Positions 54,382-62,937 are shown, counted from the stretch's first letter. The stretch: DNA of 64,000 nucleotides from Salinimonas chungwhensis DSM 16280 (GCF_000378185.1 NZ_KB899385.1:1-64000), one strand, 5' to 3'. Notes: generated from the letters alone by a model not told the origin. Made by a program: numbers and translations.

Positions 54382-54841
54382 GAATATTTTAAATGGCGCC
54401 GAAACAATGTGATTGATAATTGCAAGCTTATTTCAACCGCGTAGTGTATTTCTAAGAATAAACTGCTAGTAGTTATAAACCCATCTATTTCAAAGATATG
54501 ACAGTTAATGCTCTCTTAGTACCCATCCCTAAGATAAGAGGAAGTTTGAATGATAAAAATTTATCAAAACGTCTTCTGAAATCAATTCAAGAGTACAGAA
54601 AAACACGCTTAAGTTGGTTCTAATTTTACAAGCGAAGTAACTACAACCTATAGCATTAAGACTATACGCATCCCCAAGGCGGTGAACCTGGCAATAGGGA
54701 CTTGAAGAACTAATATTATCAAACTGCTTTTTAATGCGTGAGCTGGGGGGAGATAGCGATTGTCTCTTATGGCACCGAACTCTAAAAGGGTTCTACCCCG
54801 ATTTGAGGACGATTTGATGACATAAACCTGCTGTCATGGTT
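54382..54841. other. Non-coding stretch behind the recombinase
   Basis: 460 bases without a convincing ORF. The right end (from about 54740) probably belongs to the end of the decayed IS3 element that follows. Nothing else recognised. Confidence 0.5.
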
Positions 54842-55345
54842 TTACAGTCTACATCGCATACTTGGATTATGAGCCCTCTTAACGTAATCGAATATGTCAG
54901 CTCTTGCTTCACCTGTTGTTCGGTACTGCCGATAGTTGATTCGTTCCCGCTTCAATACACCGAAGAGCCCTCACAACCGGTGTTTTCAGCGAAATGGCCT
55001 ACGGTACTCATTCTACTAATTAGAATCTCGCGCTTGAGCAGTTTCAGATAATCACCGCTAGTGAAATGTGTCCCCACAATGATGCATCGAACTTTCTATA
55101 GTGATATTGCTGAACAGGTGAAGCACCATGCACAGTTAGAGTTTAACTTTCTTCGTCGTGACTTTTGTGATGTCAGCGAAGCATTTGGATTCCGGCAATT
55201 AATTGGTAAAGTCGCGTTTGAGGTGGTTCGCTAATAGGCAAGGGACACTGGTTTTCCTTTCGCGCCTCAGCCTTTCTTACGCGGCCAGACATAAAGCCCG
55301 TTTACTGACATTATCCGGGCAATGCGGTTCAAGCTGGCTACGGCA
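54842..55345 (-). pseudogene. Decayed IS3-family transposase (OrfB) remnant
   Basis: On the minus strand three frames in succession read IS3 OrfB fragments: ASLNRIARIMSVNGLYVWPRKK (near 55345-55280), then THFTSGDYLKLLKREILIS...STVGHFAENTGCEG (near 55065-54960), then, after a frameshift, VLKRERINYRQYRTTGEA and FDYVKRAHNPSMRCRL ending at TAA 54842. These correspond to the DDE integrase core and the C-terminus. Several stops and shifts make it inactive. Small ORFs on the plus strand here are shadows of this fragment. Confidence 0.85.
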
Positions 55346-55433
55346 CTTTTACAGATCTTCGTGCATGCGCAAAGCGCCGTAGAACCCAAGCTATTAGTTG
55401 TCCAAAAGAATTTAGCCAAGGCCAAGAACTGTT

Positions 55434-56042
55434 TTAATCGTCACGCTTCATGTCCATCGTGTGCTCTACAATGGACTGGTGAAAGAGACGTCGATTGCCC
55501 TTCGTTTTGACGATCAAGGTTGCTAAGTCTTGATTCGTTAATCCATACTTTATTCCTATATCTGCACCGTTGTACTTTTTATCTAAATAGTCTCCCAGTA
55601 TGGCCACATTGATATTATCTAAACCTTTGTAGCCTAATACCATCTCATGCTCATAACCTTTTTCTCTCCACTCTATGAACACCTTTTCGGTAGAAACAAA
55701 TAATTCTGGAAATCCTTTCATTCCAGCTTCAACTCTTTCCATTAACATGTCTCGACTCAATTTATTAGAGACTTGCCAAGAGTAGGTAGAGTATTCAATA
55801 CCCAACAAACCTAATTTTGTGCCAGCAAAATTAAGAAGTTTTGTTAATTCAGACTCTGAAAGGAATTCAGTAGCTACACTGGTTTCTGGGTATCGATTAT
55901 TTTGATTTTGGTGTCCCTTATCCCCACAGCCCTGCATTAAGCTCATCGTGAAAATCGCAGGCGCTATAAAAGCTGCTAACCTCCCTAAAAAAATTTTTCT
56001 GGTCGTTTTATTTTTGTTTCGGCTACCCACTCCAGTGTTCAT
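55434..56042 (-). CDS. Unknown predicted lipoprotein
   Basis: 202 aa. A basic N-terminus (NKNKTTRKIFLGR), a hydrophobic segment at about 22-37 and LMQGCGD fit a lipobox with lipidation at C39. The mature part is a charged globular domain (about 60-200) with KLLNFAGTKLGLLGIEYSTYSWQ and a helical C-terminus. No family recognised. The ATG overlaps the upstream gene as ATGA. It lies between an IS3 remnant and repeat cluster 2, within the segment bracketed by the repeats. Confidence 0.65.
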   Translation of the reverse strand: MNTGVGSRNKNKTTRKIFLGRLAAFIAPAIFTMSLMQGCGDKGHQNQNNRYPETSVATEFLSESELTKLLNFAGTKLGLLGIEYSTYSWQVSNKLSRDMLMERVEAGMKGFPELFVSTEKVFIEWREKGYEHEMVLGYKGLDNINVAILGDYLDKKYNGADIGIKYGLTNQDLATLIVKTKGNRRLFHQSIVEHTMDMKRDD

Positions 56043-56248
56043 ACTTCGATTCCTATCTTAACCATTGCTTGTTTGTACATTCGCTTACCTTGAGCCTCCA
56101 TCTTATAAAATTGATTTCTGACTCGGATATCAATCGGGTCCCCGACACTTGCTCCATTTGCAACATTAAACATTTGCATCATCTCATCCAATTCTTTCTC
56201 AGGGACGATCCAATCATCCGGGTTGTGTGGTCTATGCAGCATAGTCAT
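56039..56248 (-). CDS. Small unknown protein coupled to the lipoprotein
   Basis: 69 aa from ATG 56248, chosen for AGGAG 7 bases upstream; the longer frame to 56329 has no ribosome site. Soluble, with DWIVPEKELDEMMQMFNVANG and a basic C-terminus (KMEAQGKRMYKQAMVK). Stop overlaps the next start (ATGA). Function unknown. Confidence 0.65.
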   Translation of the reverse strand: MTMLHRPHNPDDWIVPEKELDEMMQMFNVANGASVGDPIDIRVRNQFYKMEAQGKRMYKQAMVKIGIEV

Positions 56249-56366
56249 CAAATTGCTCCTAAAAAACAAAAAACTTCGATGCTCTAAATGTACATTACCT
56301 AAAATCAACTGCAAAAAAGGAGGAAGCAAAAATAAAATTATATAAAACAGTGACTTAAATCACACC

Positions 56367-56459
56367 GCTATCCCAAAAGGCAGTTTAAATGCGTTTTGGC
56401 GTCTTGCTACTATAACAGATGACGCCAAACGGCCTTTTAAAAGACGAATGGCGTTTCGC
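56367..56459 (+). repeat. Repeat cluster 2
   Basis: Holds the 40-bp unit at 56420-56459 (TGACGCCAAACGGCC ... AATGGCGTTTCGC), homologous to 53214-53254, and an inverted arm TTTTGGCGTC at 56395-56404 facing GACGCCAAA at 56421-56429 across about 16 bases. Possible partner site for the recombinase. Confidence 0.6.
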
Positions 56460-56617
56460 ATGTCTCAGGCTCTAGCCGGGACGATCAGACGGCAATTTCT
56501 CACCGTTTAAAAGACAAGTTTAATATTGTCTACTCTAAATCTGAGAAATGCCGCTCAGGGTCTGCTCTTAAAAATTTATAATGTAAATTTCCTAATTTCA
56601 TCGTCTATAGAAAACGC

Positions 56618-56635
56618 TTACTGCACGTGCAGTAA
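56618..56635. promoter_or_regulatory. 18-bp perfect palindrome
   Basis: TTACTGCACGTGCAGTAA. Such a perfect dyad is typical of a dimeric regulator site. The right half recurs at about 56990. Confidence 0.45.
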
Positions 56636-56656
56636 CGTAGGGAGTAGAGAAACTGA
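56627..56656 (+). repeat. 30-bp direct repeat, first copy
   Basis: GTGCAGTAAC, three variable bases, GGGAGTAGA, then AAACTGA. The second copy is at 56990-57020 with only a few differences. Confidence 0.6.
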
Positions 56657-56989
56657 GTGTATTGCTAAAAATCTAATTCACTCGTAGTTTTAGCAAGGCT
56701 TTGGATGTTCTTATGAGTCAATAAAGTTCTCTACTACTACGCTTCTTAAGAAAATGAGCTCCTTACCTTTTAACGTGAGGTGGAAATAACTGCACGAACA
56801 GAATCTGAGAAGCAAGAAGGGCTTCAGTTATGTTTAATCATTGCTATGCTTGAATAGAGATGCGTGGCTAATTCGAGTTACCTACTAATACAAAACCCTC
56901 TGGCTGGCTGGGTTTGAAGATAATATTTTCAACAATACACTGACCTTACTGCTTGCTTTTGGATTAGCACAATGTACGGCTTCAATTCC

Positions 56990-57020
56990 GTGCAGTAACA
57001 AGGGGAGTAGAAAAAACTGA
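56990..57020 (+). repeat. 30-bp direct repeat, second copy
   Basis: GTGCAGTAACAAGGGGAGTA then GAAAAAACTGA. Lacks the left half of the palindrome seen at the first copy. Confidence 0.6.
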
Positions 57021-57242
57021 AGGGCCGAAAGGAAAACCGATTTTGCGTTACTTATTGCACACAAGGTTTGCTCCTGAACGGACTGGTTGATAATATTTGT
57101 TTGTCAGACTGTAGAACTCTTCAAAACATCCTCTGCCCTTAAACAGCACATAGATAATCAAAAACATCTTAAACGCTTTCAAACAGTGCTAGAAAAAAGA
57201 ATGTAAGAAAATAAATGGCAAACGAAGGCACTTATATTTAAG

Positions 57243-57281
57243 GCTTTGTTCCCGGATAGCGATAGCGAAAAGGGACAAAGC
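57243..57281. repeat. Hairpin repeat R1
   Basis: GCTTTGT-T-CCC and GGGACAAAGC form the stem around a loop containing GGATAGCGATAGCGAA. The stem differs from R2 and R3 while the loop core is conserved. Confidence 0.65.
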
Positions 57282-57302
57282 TGTGTAGCAGTCACAAAAA
57301 AT

Positions 57303-57342
57303 TGTCATATCCCGAGCAGCGATAGCGAATAGGGGTATGACA
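57303..57342. repeat. Hairpin repeat R2
   Basis: TGTCATA-T-CCC pairs with GGGGTATGACA around GAGCAGCGATAGCGAATA. Confidence 0.65.
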
Positions 57343-57559
57343 TAGTTTGAATCAGAAAATTGTTATCGAGAGGCTTGCGCGTTTATCACCCCCGTGTGGT
57401 GCTTATCAGTTTCATGCGGACACCTTGTCTCAAAAATGACCGGGCAGCCTGAAACACTATAAATAGCACCATAAGGCCTACAAGCTGCAGAATGTGATTC
57501 CTCGATATTTGACCGTGCATAGAAGAAGTGTTTGGAAATTCGGATAGTGTTTTTTTGAA

Positions 57560-57596
57560 AACGCCCCCGAGTAGCGATAGCGAATTGGGAGGCGTT
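57560..57596. repeat. Hairpin repeat R3
   Basis: AACGCC and GGCGTT form the base of the stem around CCCGAGTAGCGATAGCGAAT. Confidence 0.65.
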
Positions 57597-57599
57597 ACC

Positions 57600-58144
57600 G
57601 CGGTGGCCGCTCAGATCCACCAGCTGCGTTTGATTCGGAATCCTAATATCAGCATATCTCATCAAAACGGTATTATTCTGAACATGCCTTTTCACTTTCT
57701 GAATTGTGTACCAGTAGAAGATGTGGGTAACTTCTCAATACGAACCTTAGGAGATGATCCTGATAAGTGTTCGATGTCTCTCCTATTTGTTTTACCTCTC
57801 CCCTACCTCATTACTAAATACCCAATGCTCCTGGGCTGGTACCGGAATAGTTCGCCGGCAGTGCTATGTCCGGAATTACTTTTGGTGTACGTGGCCACTG
57901 CCTTGTTGATGGTAAACCTGAGTTGGTAGCAAAGCATGCTGCTCTTATGGATTATTAGGTAGCGGGTATATAGCGGACTTTAATTGATGCTTATCGATGC
58001 CAGGGGTTTGGCTGGTGCTCCGCTTTGGCCATGCTTACTTGTCTATGCCTGATGGGAATACTTGGGTGTATCGGAAGGGAAAAGAACCCTGCTTTTATAT
58101 TGCTTTGAATACATATGCGGGAATGCGTGATATATCCCCGTGAG
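57600..58144 (+). pseudogene. Probable decayed coding sequence of unknown family
   Basis: Protein-like segments appear in shifting frames: MPFHFLNCVPVEDVGNF and LGWYRNSSPAV, then (new frame) MSGITFGVRGHCLVDGKPEL and VAKHAALMDY, then FGHAYLSMPDGNTWVYRKGK and ALNTYAGMRDISP ending at 58144. Their composition is coding-like but stops and frameshifts interrupt them. Family not recognised. Could also be chance. Confidence 0.35.
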
Positions 58145-58215
58145 ATTTTTAACATTTATGCATCTATTCAATGCATATTCACGTTTTATTCAAACCACCA
58201 GCTAGAGGGTGAATT

Positions 58216-58229
58216 GGGGCCGTAGCCCC
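58216..58229 (-). terminator. Short GC hairpin after the 488-aa gene
   Basis: GGGGC, CGTA, GCCCC, just behind the stop at 58237. Poor T-run, so weak. Confidence 0.4.
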
Positions 58230-58236
58230 GAAGGGC

Positions 58237-59703
58237 TTAACCGAACAGAATGGAATTCATTGTGATCGGCGTGGCAGGTTCTCTCGTGGATTCAGGCGCC
58301 GGCTTTTCGTCAGCCTTTTCCGAGTGCGGCTTATTGCAGGTAGTAAGCATTTTAGAGATGTGGCCAAGAATGACCGCGATGTTTGCTTCTGCTTTATCTG
58401 ACTGTTTGGCATACCAGAATCGCCCTTTACGGTGGTACCGGAATGGACCCACTCTTAACGACTCCAGAATCTCTCCTTCAGGCTTTTCCTGAAAGCGGAG
58501 CTCTACCCCGTTTTTTTCTTCGTTGTATTCGATGTTGATGTAACCGTCTGCTGTATCCGGAGCCTGGGCGCGTGTTTCAGTTTTTGTAGCTTGGGATGTG
58601 GGCGCCTGAGTCTTTTTCGCTGGCTGCAGACACTCTGCCAATTCTGCAAGCGGGATACTGCGCTCATCGTACAGTTTAACCTTGCGAACTTCCCAGCCGG
58701 TAGAATGACGGTAACCGTCTTTAAGGTAATAGCCACCGCCCATCGACCATTTCTCACGATGCTCTGCTTCATCAGGGGCATCTTTTAGTGCCGCGGTTGA
58801 AGGATGGTTAGCGGCCGCTTTACGCATCTCTGAAAATATATCCCGGGTATGTTTAGACCATGCAAGCAAGATTGTTTTTTTAGTGGTGCTGCCGTGATAG
58901 TCGCTCATCGTATCTGACTCATCCTCGACAAGGTTAGCGATGATGATGGCTTTTGTTTTCTCTGGCATGATGGTTTTGCAGTGGGCGCGAAACGCTTCTG
59001 TTTGCTTCTGTGTTTCCTTAATCGCTTCTTCTCTGGCCTTCTGCTCCTTTAGTCGCTGCTCAAGGATTTGATCTCTTAGGCCTTCAACCGCCTCTACCGA
59101 CATCAGAGGTAACAAATCAAACTCAGCGAACTCACACGACTCAGCATGCCACTGGGTAAGAACAAAATTTCTGTTCGAACCATCGAGCTTGATAACGTCC
59201 CAAACCAGTCCGGATAGTTTGCCGGTACCCAGCATATAACCACCAGCTTCACGTCTGGCACCTACGATTATGCCTTCACCCCCGAATGGCCCTTTGTTGT
59301 GAATGATATTGCCAGCTGCAGTTTCTGCCTCTTTCACAGTCACGTTGAATGTCTGAGTGCCACCAGCAACAGCCGGGCATAGTGACAGGCGCAATATCTC
59401 ATCGGCTAATTTTTTTGCCTCTGACTTGAAGTAGTCCGGCCATTCAATGCTCTCAATAACCAGATTACGAGCCATGAAGAAAATCTCTTTAGCGTCGGGC
59501 ATGCTCTCAATATTTAGGTTTATGATGTCACGCTCGTAGCTGTCTTCGTCATAGCGACCCATAAAGCTCTGTATGTTTGCCTCACGCAATGTGTGAGCAA
59601 TGGATTTAACGCCCTTAGCTTTAATAGATTCGCTGCTGGTTGTGTTTACCAAAAAGGTAGCCAGGGTTGCGAACTCGTGATTATCTAAAACATATACTGA
59701 CAT
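58237..59703 (-). CDS. Unknown 488-aa plasmid protein with C-terminal RAMA-like module
   Basis: Soluble 488-aa protein, no signal peptide. An N-terminal region (1-120) of unknown fold, a middle region with GGEGIIVGARREAGGYMLGTG, a coiled-coil segment (about 212-240, EQRLKEQKAREEAIKETQKQ), a linker rich in A, T and K, and at about 388-445 a small module VELRFQEKPEGEILESLRVG then FRYHRKGRFWYAK. This last resembles the repeated small units of the giant protein and modules seen in many polyvalent plasmid proteins. Ribosome site GGAG near the ATG. First gene at the left end of the minus-strand accessory array. DNA-related function is inference. Confidence 0.7.
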   Translation of the reverse strand: MSVYVLDNHEFATLATFLVNTTSSESIKAKGVKSIAHTLREANIQSFMGRYDEDSYERDIINLNIESMPDAKEIFFMARNLVIESIEWPDYFKSEAKKLADEILRLSLCPAVAGGTQTFNVTVKEAETAAGNIIHNKGPFGGEGIIVGARREAGGYMLGTGKLSGLVWDVIKLDGSNRNFVLTQWHAESCEFAEFDLLPLMSVEAVEGLRDQILEQRLKEQKAREEAIKETQKQTEAFRAHCKTIMPEKTKAIIIANLVEDESDTMSDYHGSTTKKTILLAWSKHTRDIFSEMRKAAANHPSTAALKDAPDEAEHREKWSMGGGYYLKDGYRHSTGWEVRKVKLYDERSIPLAELAECLQPAKKTQAPTSQATKTETRAQAPDTADGYINIEYNEEKNGVELRFQEKPEGEILESLRVGPFRYHRKGRFWYAKQSDKAEANIAVILGHISKMLTTCNKPHSEKADEKPAPESTREPATPITMNSILFG

Positions 59704-59814
59704 GTGGTTAACTCCTTTTCTTTATCTAGGGTTAACGTATGCCGGGGGTGATGATTGTCGATTTTAAAGGAAGGTAAGGACCACTGATACAGCCCTTCTG
59801 TTTTTGCTTATACG

Positions 59815-60150
59815 TTATTTGGTGGGTACTGGGATTCCTTGGTCGCTTACTTCCCATTCCAATCCATAGTTGGTGCGTACCTGCATGCATGCGCCATCAT
59901 TCATACCATATAAGATGCTTTCTTCTACAAAATCGTGATCAAGCATATCGCCAATCTCGTCCAAATGATTCAAAGCGCTTATTTCAAGACTGATAAAGCC
60001 CGGGGAGAAATCATAAACGCCATTGCAAACCACATCTTCAGCACAAAGCGCCATACCCTGTAGGGTTTTACCGCAGGGTAACGTGACAGCAATGGGATAC
60101 TTATGGCCGGCAACGGGGGTGAAATTGATTTTCTTGAATGTCTCTAACAT
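59815..60150 (-). CDS. Unknown 111-aa protein
   Basis: AAGGA six bases before the ATG. Soluble, strand-rich first half (KYPIAVTLPCGKTLQGMAL) and acidic second half (HLDEIGDMLDHDFVEES). No family recognised. Preceded by a terminator and thus probably its own unit. Confidence 0.6.
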   Translation of the reverse strand: MLETFKKINFTPVAGHKYPIAVTLPCGKTLQGMALCAEDVVCNGVYDFSPGFISLEISALNHLDEIGDMLDHDFVEESILYGMNDGACMQVRTNYGLEWEVSDQGIPVPTK

Positions 60151-60220
60151 GGTGGGTCCTTAATAATCTCGTTAAGGAAAATGTGTCAGAGGGGGAGTCG
60201 GTGACCAATCCGGAGGAAGC

Positions 60221-60243
60221 AAAAACCGCCCTAGGGGCGGCTT
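60221..60243 (-). terminator. Rho-independent terminator behind the 102-aa gene
   Basis: On the minus strand CCGCCC, CTA, GGGCGG then TTTTT. Lies between the stop at 60271 and the start at 60150. Confidence 0.85.
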
Positions 60244-60270
60244 CTTGGTAAGTCTGTTTTAGCTGGCCAA

Positions 60271-60579
60271 CTAATGAGAAACGTTCGCAGAGCGGATGGC
60301 TTTCTGCTGCCCCTGCCACATATCAATGAGATTTCTTAATGAGGTGCTTGGCGTCATTTTCATCAAAGACCGACAGTTTTGAACACATTGCTCAAGTGTT
60401 GTCAGGATACCTTCTACAAACAGCGCTTTTTCCTCATTGGTCATACGGCCTTTAGGGTCGCTATAAATGATATTGCCGGTTTTGTAGTTGACGGTGACCC
60501 TGACTTCCCGAAGCTTGGCTACCTGCTGAATTTCAAATACGGATGTGTCTTTTTCATTTACTACTGCCTGAATTTTCAT
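60271..60579 (-). CDS. Unknown 102-aa protein
   Basis: Good ribosome site (AAAGG) before the ATG. N-terminal strands (KIQAVVNEKDTSVFEIQQVAKLREVRV), then helices with EKALFVEGILTTLEQCVQNCRSLMK. No family recognised. Single gene between two minus-strand terminators. Confidence 0.6.
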   Translation of the reverse strand: MKIQAVVNEKDTSVFEIQQVAKLREVRVTVNYKTGNIIYSDPKGRMTNEEKALFVEGILTTLEQCVQNCRSLMKMTPSTSLRNLIDMWQGQQKAIRSANVSH

Positions 60580-60674
60580 AATTTTCCTTTACCTTAAGTT
60601 GGCTATTAGCTTCATAGGTAATGTGACTGATTCATGGCTGGGGGCGAATGAGAGGGAACCTTACTCATAACCAT

Positions 60675-60697
60675 TAAAAAACCGCCCGGAGGCGGTA
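60675..60697 (-). terminator. Rho-independent terminator behind the 51-aa gene
   Basis: On the minus strand CCGCC, TCCG, GGCGG then a run of T. Follows the stop at 60723. Confidence 0.85.
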
Positions 60698-60722
60698 TTC
60701 GTTTTATATAATTAGCTGTTGG

Positions 60723-60878
60723 TTATTCTTCTGTGTAGTACTCAAGAACCTCAACTGTGGCATCTTCTCTATACCGGTTTATTGCTTTCTCTAGCATGTG
60801 GCTGTTGAGCGCACTGGCCGTATATTGTTCCTGGGTACCGTCTACATCTTTTACTAAAATATCTGCTTTAAACTTCAT
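60723..60878 (-). CDS. Unknown 51-aa protein
   Basis: Start at ATG 60878 because AAGGAG lies seven bases upstream; the longer frame to 60914 has no such site. Small alpha/beta protein: FKADILVKDVDGTQEQYTAS then a helix and TVEVLEYYTEE. Typical of small plasmid accessory proteins. No function known. Confidence 0.6.
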   Translation of the reverse strand: MKFKADILVKDVDGTQEQYTASALNSHMLEKAINRYREDATVEVLEYYTEE

Positions 60879-60967
60879 CTGATGCTCCTTGTTGATACAT
60901 ACACAATGTCGCACTTTCGAAGCTTAGCGCCAGAATCAGAGAACCTGGTATCGAGAGCCATATAACA

Positions 60968-60990
60968 AACCCGCTGTTTAAGCGGGTCGT
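60968..60990 (-). terminator. Hairpin terminator behind the 67-aa gene
   Basis: On the minus strand CCCGCT, TAAAC, AGCGGG then TTTG. Confidence 0.75.
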
Positions 60991-61007
60991 ATATTTATAT
61001 TCATTGT

Positions 61008-61211
61008 TTAGCCTGATTGCTTAGAGTCATGCTTGATCCTGAACAACGCGACCTGAACCAGCGCCCATGCATTTTCCTCATGAAGCTCAGCCAATCTTTG
61101 GGTATTGATAATAATGGGGCCGGTATAACCCTTCGCTCTTTCGACAGATGTCTTGTATTCGGTAATCGTTGAACAGTCATCACCGGTGAATTCCAGCTCT
61201 ATTGTGCGCAT
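61008..61211 (-). CDS. Unknown 67-aa protein
   Basis: ATG 61211 preferred over a longer frame to 61316: GGGGGAGGG precedes it and it overlaps the upstream gene by 13 bases, implying coupling. Soluble and acidic at the start (RTIELEFTGDDCSTI), helical after. No family recognised. Confidence 0.6.
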   Translation of the reverse strand: MRTIELEFTGDDCSTITEYKTSVERAKGYTGPIIINTQRLAELHEENAWALVQVALFRIKHDSKQSG

Positions 61212-61516
61212 ACGCCCTCCCCCATTTCTGTCCTGTTCGCCTGGATGAACTTGTCTAGAGCAACAATGTAGCCAAACACAATGAAGCCCAGGCCGAACTT
61301 CACCATAACAGTCCATGAAGCAAAGAATAAAACCGCAAGGGTACTTGATGCCGCATTGAATGCTATTTCTATTGTAAAGCTGGGAACATCAATGAGCATA
61401 GGAATGCTTAATAAAGCCACACCTAACGTTACAGTAAATGGAATGATAGCCGCGCCACAAATCCCAAATAATAAAACAATCCAGCGCAACTCCTTTGTTA
61501 AAATCAACTGTTTCAT
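61199..61516 (-). CDS. Unknown small membrane protein
   Basis: 105 aa with three hydrophobic helices (about 11-33, 35-52 and 58-88). AAGGA before the ATG. Forms a two-gene unit with the 67-aa gene. Function unknown. Confidence 0.6.
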   Translation of the reverse strand: MKQLILTKELRWIVLLFGICGAAIIPFTVTLGVALLSIPMLIDVPSFTIEIAFNAASSTLAVLFFASWTVMVKFGLGFIVFGYIVALDKFIQANRTEMGEGVCAQ

Positions 61517-61684
61517 ACTATTCCTTAAATTGCTTAGTTATGCCCACCAGCATAGGCGGGGTTCAGTTATCCATCGTACCTGTGATTTCTAACCACGGTC
61601 GCCGTAGAAAAACAGTTGTGCCCATGGCTTAGATTTACTTTCCCATTTCACCGGTTACTGTCCAGTTTGAAGGAAACGCAGGCG

Positions 61685-61927
61685 TTAACCTGCTGGCACC
61701 AGAGACTCTTCAATTTCAAAATAATTGCGGCGCAACTGGCGAAGTACAGATTCTGCCTTTGCCAGGCTTTTGGTGGCGGCCTCTCGTTCAGCATCAGCCT
61801 TAGCGTTTGTAGCGTCTTTTCGTAAGCGCATCATGTAACGTTTGGCGCCGGCCAGCTCGTTGCGCAAATCTTCGATTGTATTCACCCTTTTTAACCGTTG
61901 GTTATATGTCGGTACCTGATAAGCCAT
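61685..61927 (-). CDS. Unknown 80-aa coiled-coil protein
   Basis: ATG 61927 with AAGGAGG upstream; a longer frame to 61978 lacks a site. Nearly all helical with heptad character (LRNELAGAKRYMMRLRKDATNAKADAE). No function known. It follows the 251-aa gene by about 60 bases across a G/C hairpin at 61959-61974. Confidence 0.6.
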   Translation of the reverse strand: MAYQVPTYNQRLKRVNTIEDLRNELAGAKRYMMRLRKDATNAKADAEREAATKSLAKAESVLRQLRRNYFEIEESLVPAG

Positions 61928-61984
61928 GAAGCCTCCTTCTTTGAAATTGTATAGAAATGGGGGCGCTATCCCCCGCATTGGAAT

Positions 61985-62740
61985 TTATGCAGCCAGCTGC
62001 AGAGAACCGATCGTTGACCGTGCTTGCTCAATGGCTTCAGATAATATCTCTCTGGCGAGACCACTATAATGGTTGGTGGGGCACTTATTACTCCAGATCA
62101 CACGACCGACTATTGATTCTCCTACCTCTAGGCCTGTTTCCAGTCCGGTTATTGTGACTTTCAACGCAAAGTATCGATAAGCACCGGTGACAAAGCCATC
62201 TAAAAACTCTGCCGCTTCTTTATCGCCGAACTCATCCAGTGAGAAAAATTCGTCTTCAACCTCTGCAATGGTGACCTTGAAACGATTTGTTTTAATAGTT
62301 CGCGTGCGATCGCTTAGCGCCCATACCTCAGAACCGGCTTCATGAATGCGATAACCTTCCCGCTCAAGTTCTTTAGACAGGGTATTAACATCCTCTGTCA
62401 CCGCCTCCACCAGCTTATCAAGCGCATTTCCTTCAAACTCAGTGAGCTCATAGTAATAAGGGTCAGCGGTATCGACGGACATCGTATTAAAATGGGAGTA
62501 ACGATGGTCGATTTTAGTAATTTTGATAGAGGCGCCCTTGTCGATAGCGCGTTTTGCTGCCGCTTTCACATGGCCGTTCAAAAGGCGTTCGGCCAATGCA
62601 GTACAGTCGATGCCTTCAATGGTACCGGCGAAATCCATCCCATCGCCCTGAGCATAGTTCAGAGAGTACGAGATGTTGCCTGTTGGGTAATTATTCTCAG
62701 TCAGGCGCCGTATGAAGTGCTGCAGAATCGGTGAGGTCAT
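61985..62740 (-). CDS. Unknown 251-aa plasmid protein
   Basis: Soluble protein. The N-terminal ISYSLNYAQGDGMDFAGTI pattern and later HRYSHFNTMSVD are of a type I recall in plasmid and phage hypotheticals. A second half has VEDEFFSLDEFGDKEAAEFLDGFV and a C-terminal SNKCPTNHYSGLAREILSEAIEQA. Strongly coding in composition, weak ribosome site. Anti-defence function would fit the location, but nothing in the sequence proves it. Confidence 0.65.
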   Translation of the reverse strand: MTSPILQHFIRRLTENNYPTGNISYSLNYAQGDGMDFAGTIEGIDCTALAERLLNGHVKAAAKRAIDKGASIKITKIDHRYSHFNTMSVDTADPYYYELTEFEGNALDKLVEAVTEDVNTLSKELEREGYRIHEAGSEVWALSDRTRTIKTNRFKVTIAEVEDEFFSLDEFGDKEAAEFLDGFVTGAYRYFALKVTITGLETGLEVGESIVGRVIWSNKCPTNHYSGLAREILSEAIEQARSTIGSLQLAA

Positions 62741-62903
62741 GCTTACTATCCATTTTGTATTTGATGTTGAAGTAAACGTGACAAAAATTAGAGAGTTGTG
62801 AAATTTCAGGTAAGGGCCCGGGCACCAACTACAAATTCACGTATTGTAGTTCTGTGCTTGGGCTCCTGGAAAGCCAACCTTTTGAGATAGCTTTTGGAGG
62901 ATA

Positions 62904-62933
62904 GCGACCGAGTAGCGTTAGCGAACCGGGCGC
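62904..62933. repeat. Hairpin repeat R4
   Basis: GCGACCGAGTAGCGTTAGCG then AACCGGGCGC; conserved AGCG-T-TAGCGA core with a short imperfect stem. Confidence 0.5.
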
Positions 62934-62937
62934 GGAA

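Larger units (their letters stand above)
56460..57599. other. Repeat-rich non-coding region
   Basis: No convincing gene. It contains an 18-bp palindrome (56618-56635), a 30-bp direct repeat (56627-56656 and 56990-57020) and three hairpins with a conserved AGCGATAGCGAA core (57243-57281, 57303-57342, 57560-57596). The minus-strand ORF at 57363-57695 runs through a hairpin and was not called. Confidence 0.6.

Noticed and set aside
54793-54816. CCCCGATTTGAGGACGATTTG resembles the 23-bp motif
   Set aside because: It lacks both TTATT halves and lies at the end of the decayed IS3 element.
55079-55234. 51-codon plus-strand ORF
   Set aside because: It is antisense to the IS3 transposase remnant, which reads as protein on the minus strand.
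57363-57695. 110-codon minus-strand ORF
   Set aside because: It runs through hairpin repeat R3 and has no convincing start.
57528-57929. 133-codon plus-strand ORF taken as an intact gene
   Set aside because: Its start lies before the R3 hairpin and the reading appears to shift frame near 57868; kept only as a possible pseudogene from 57600.
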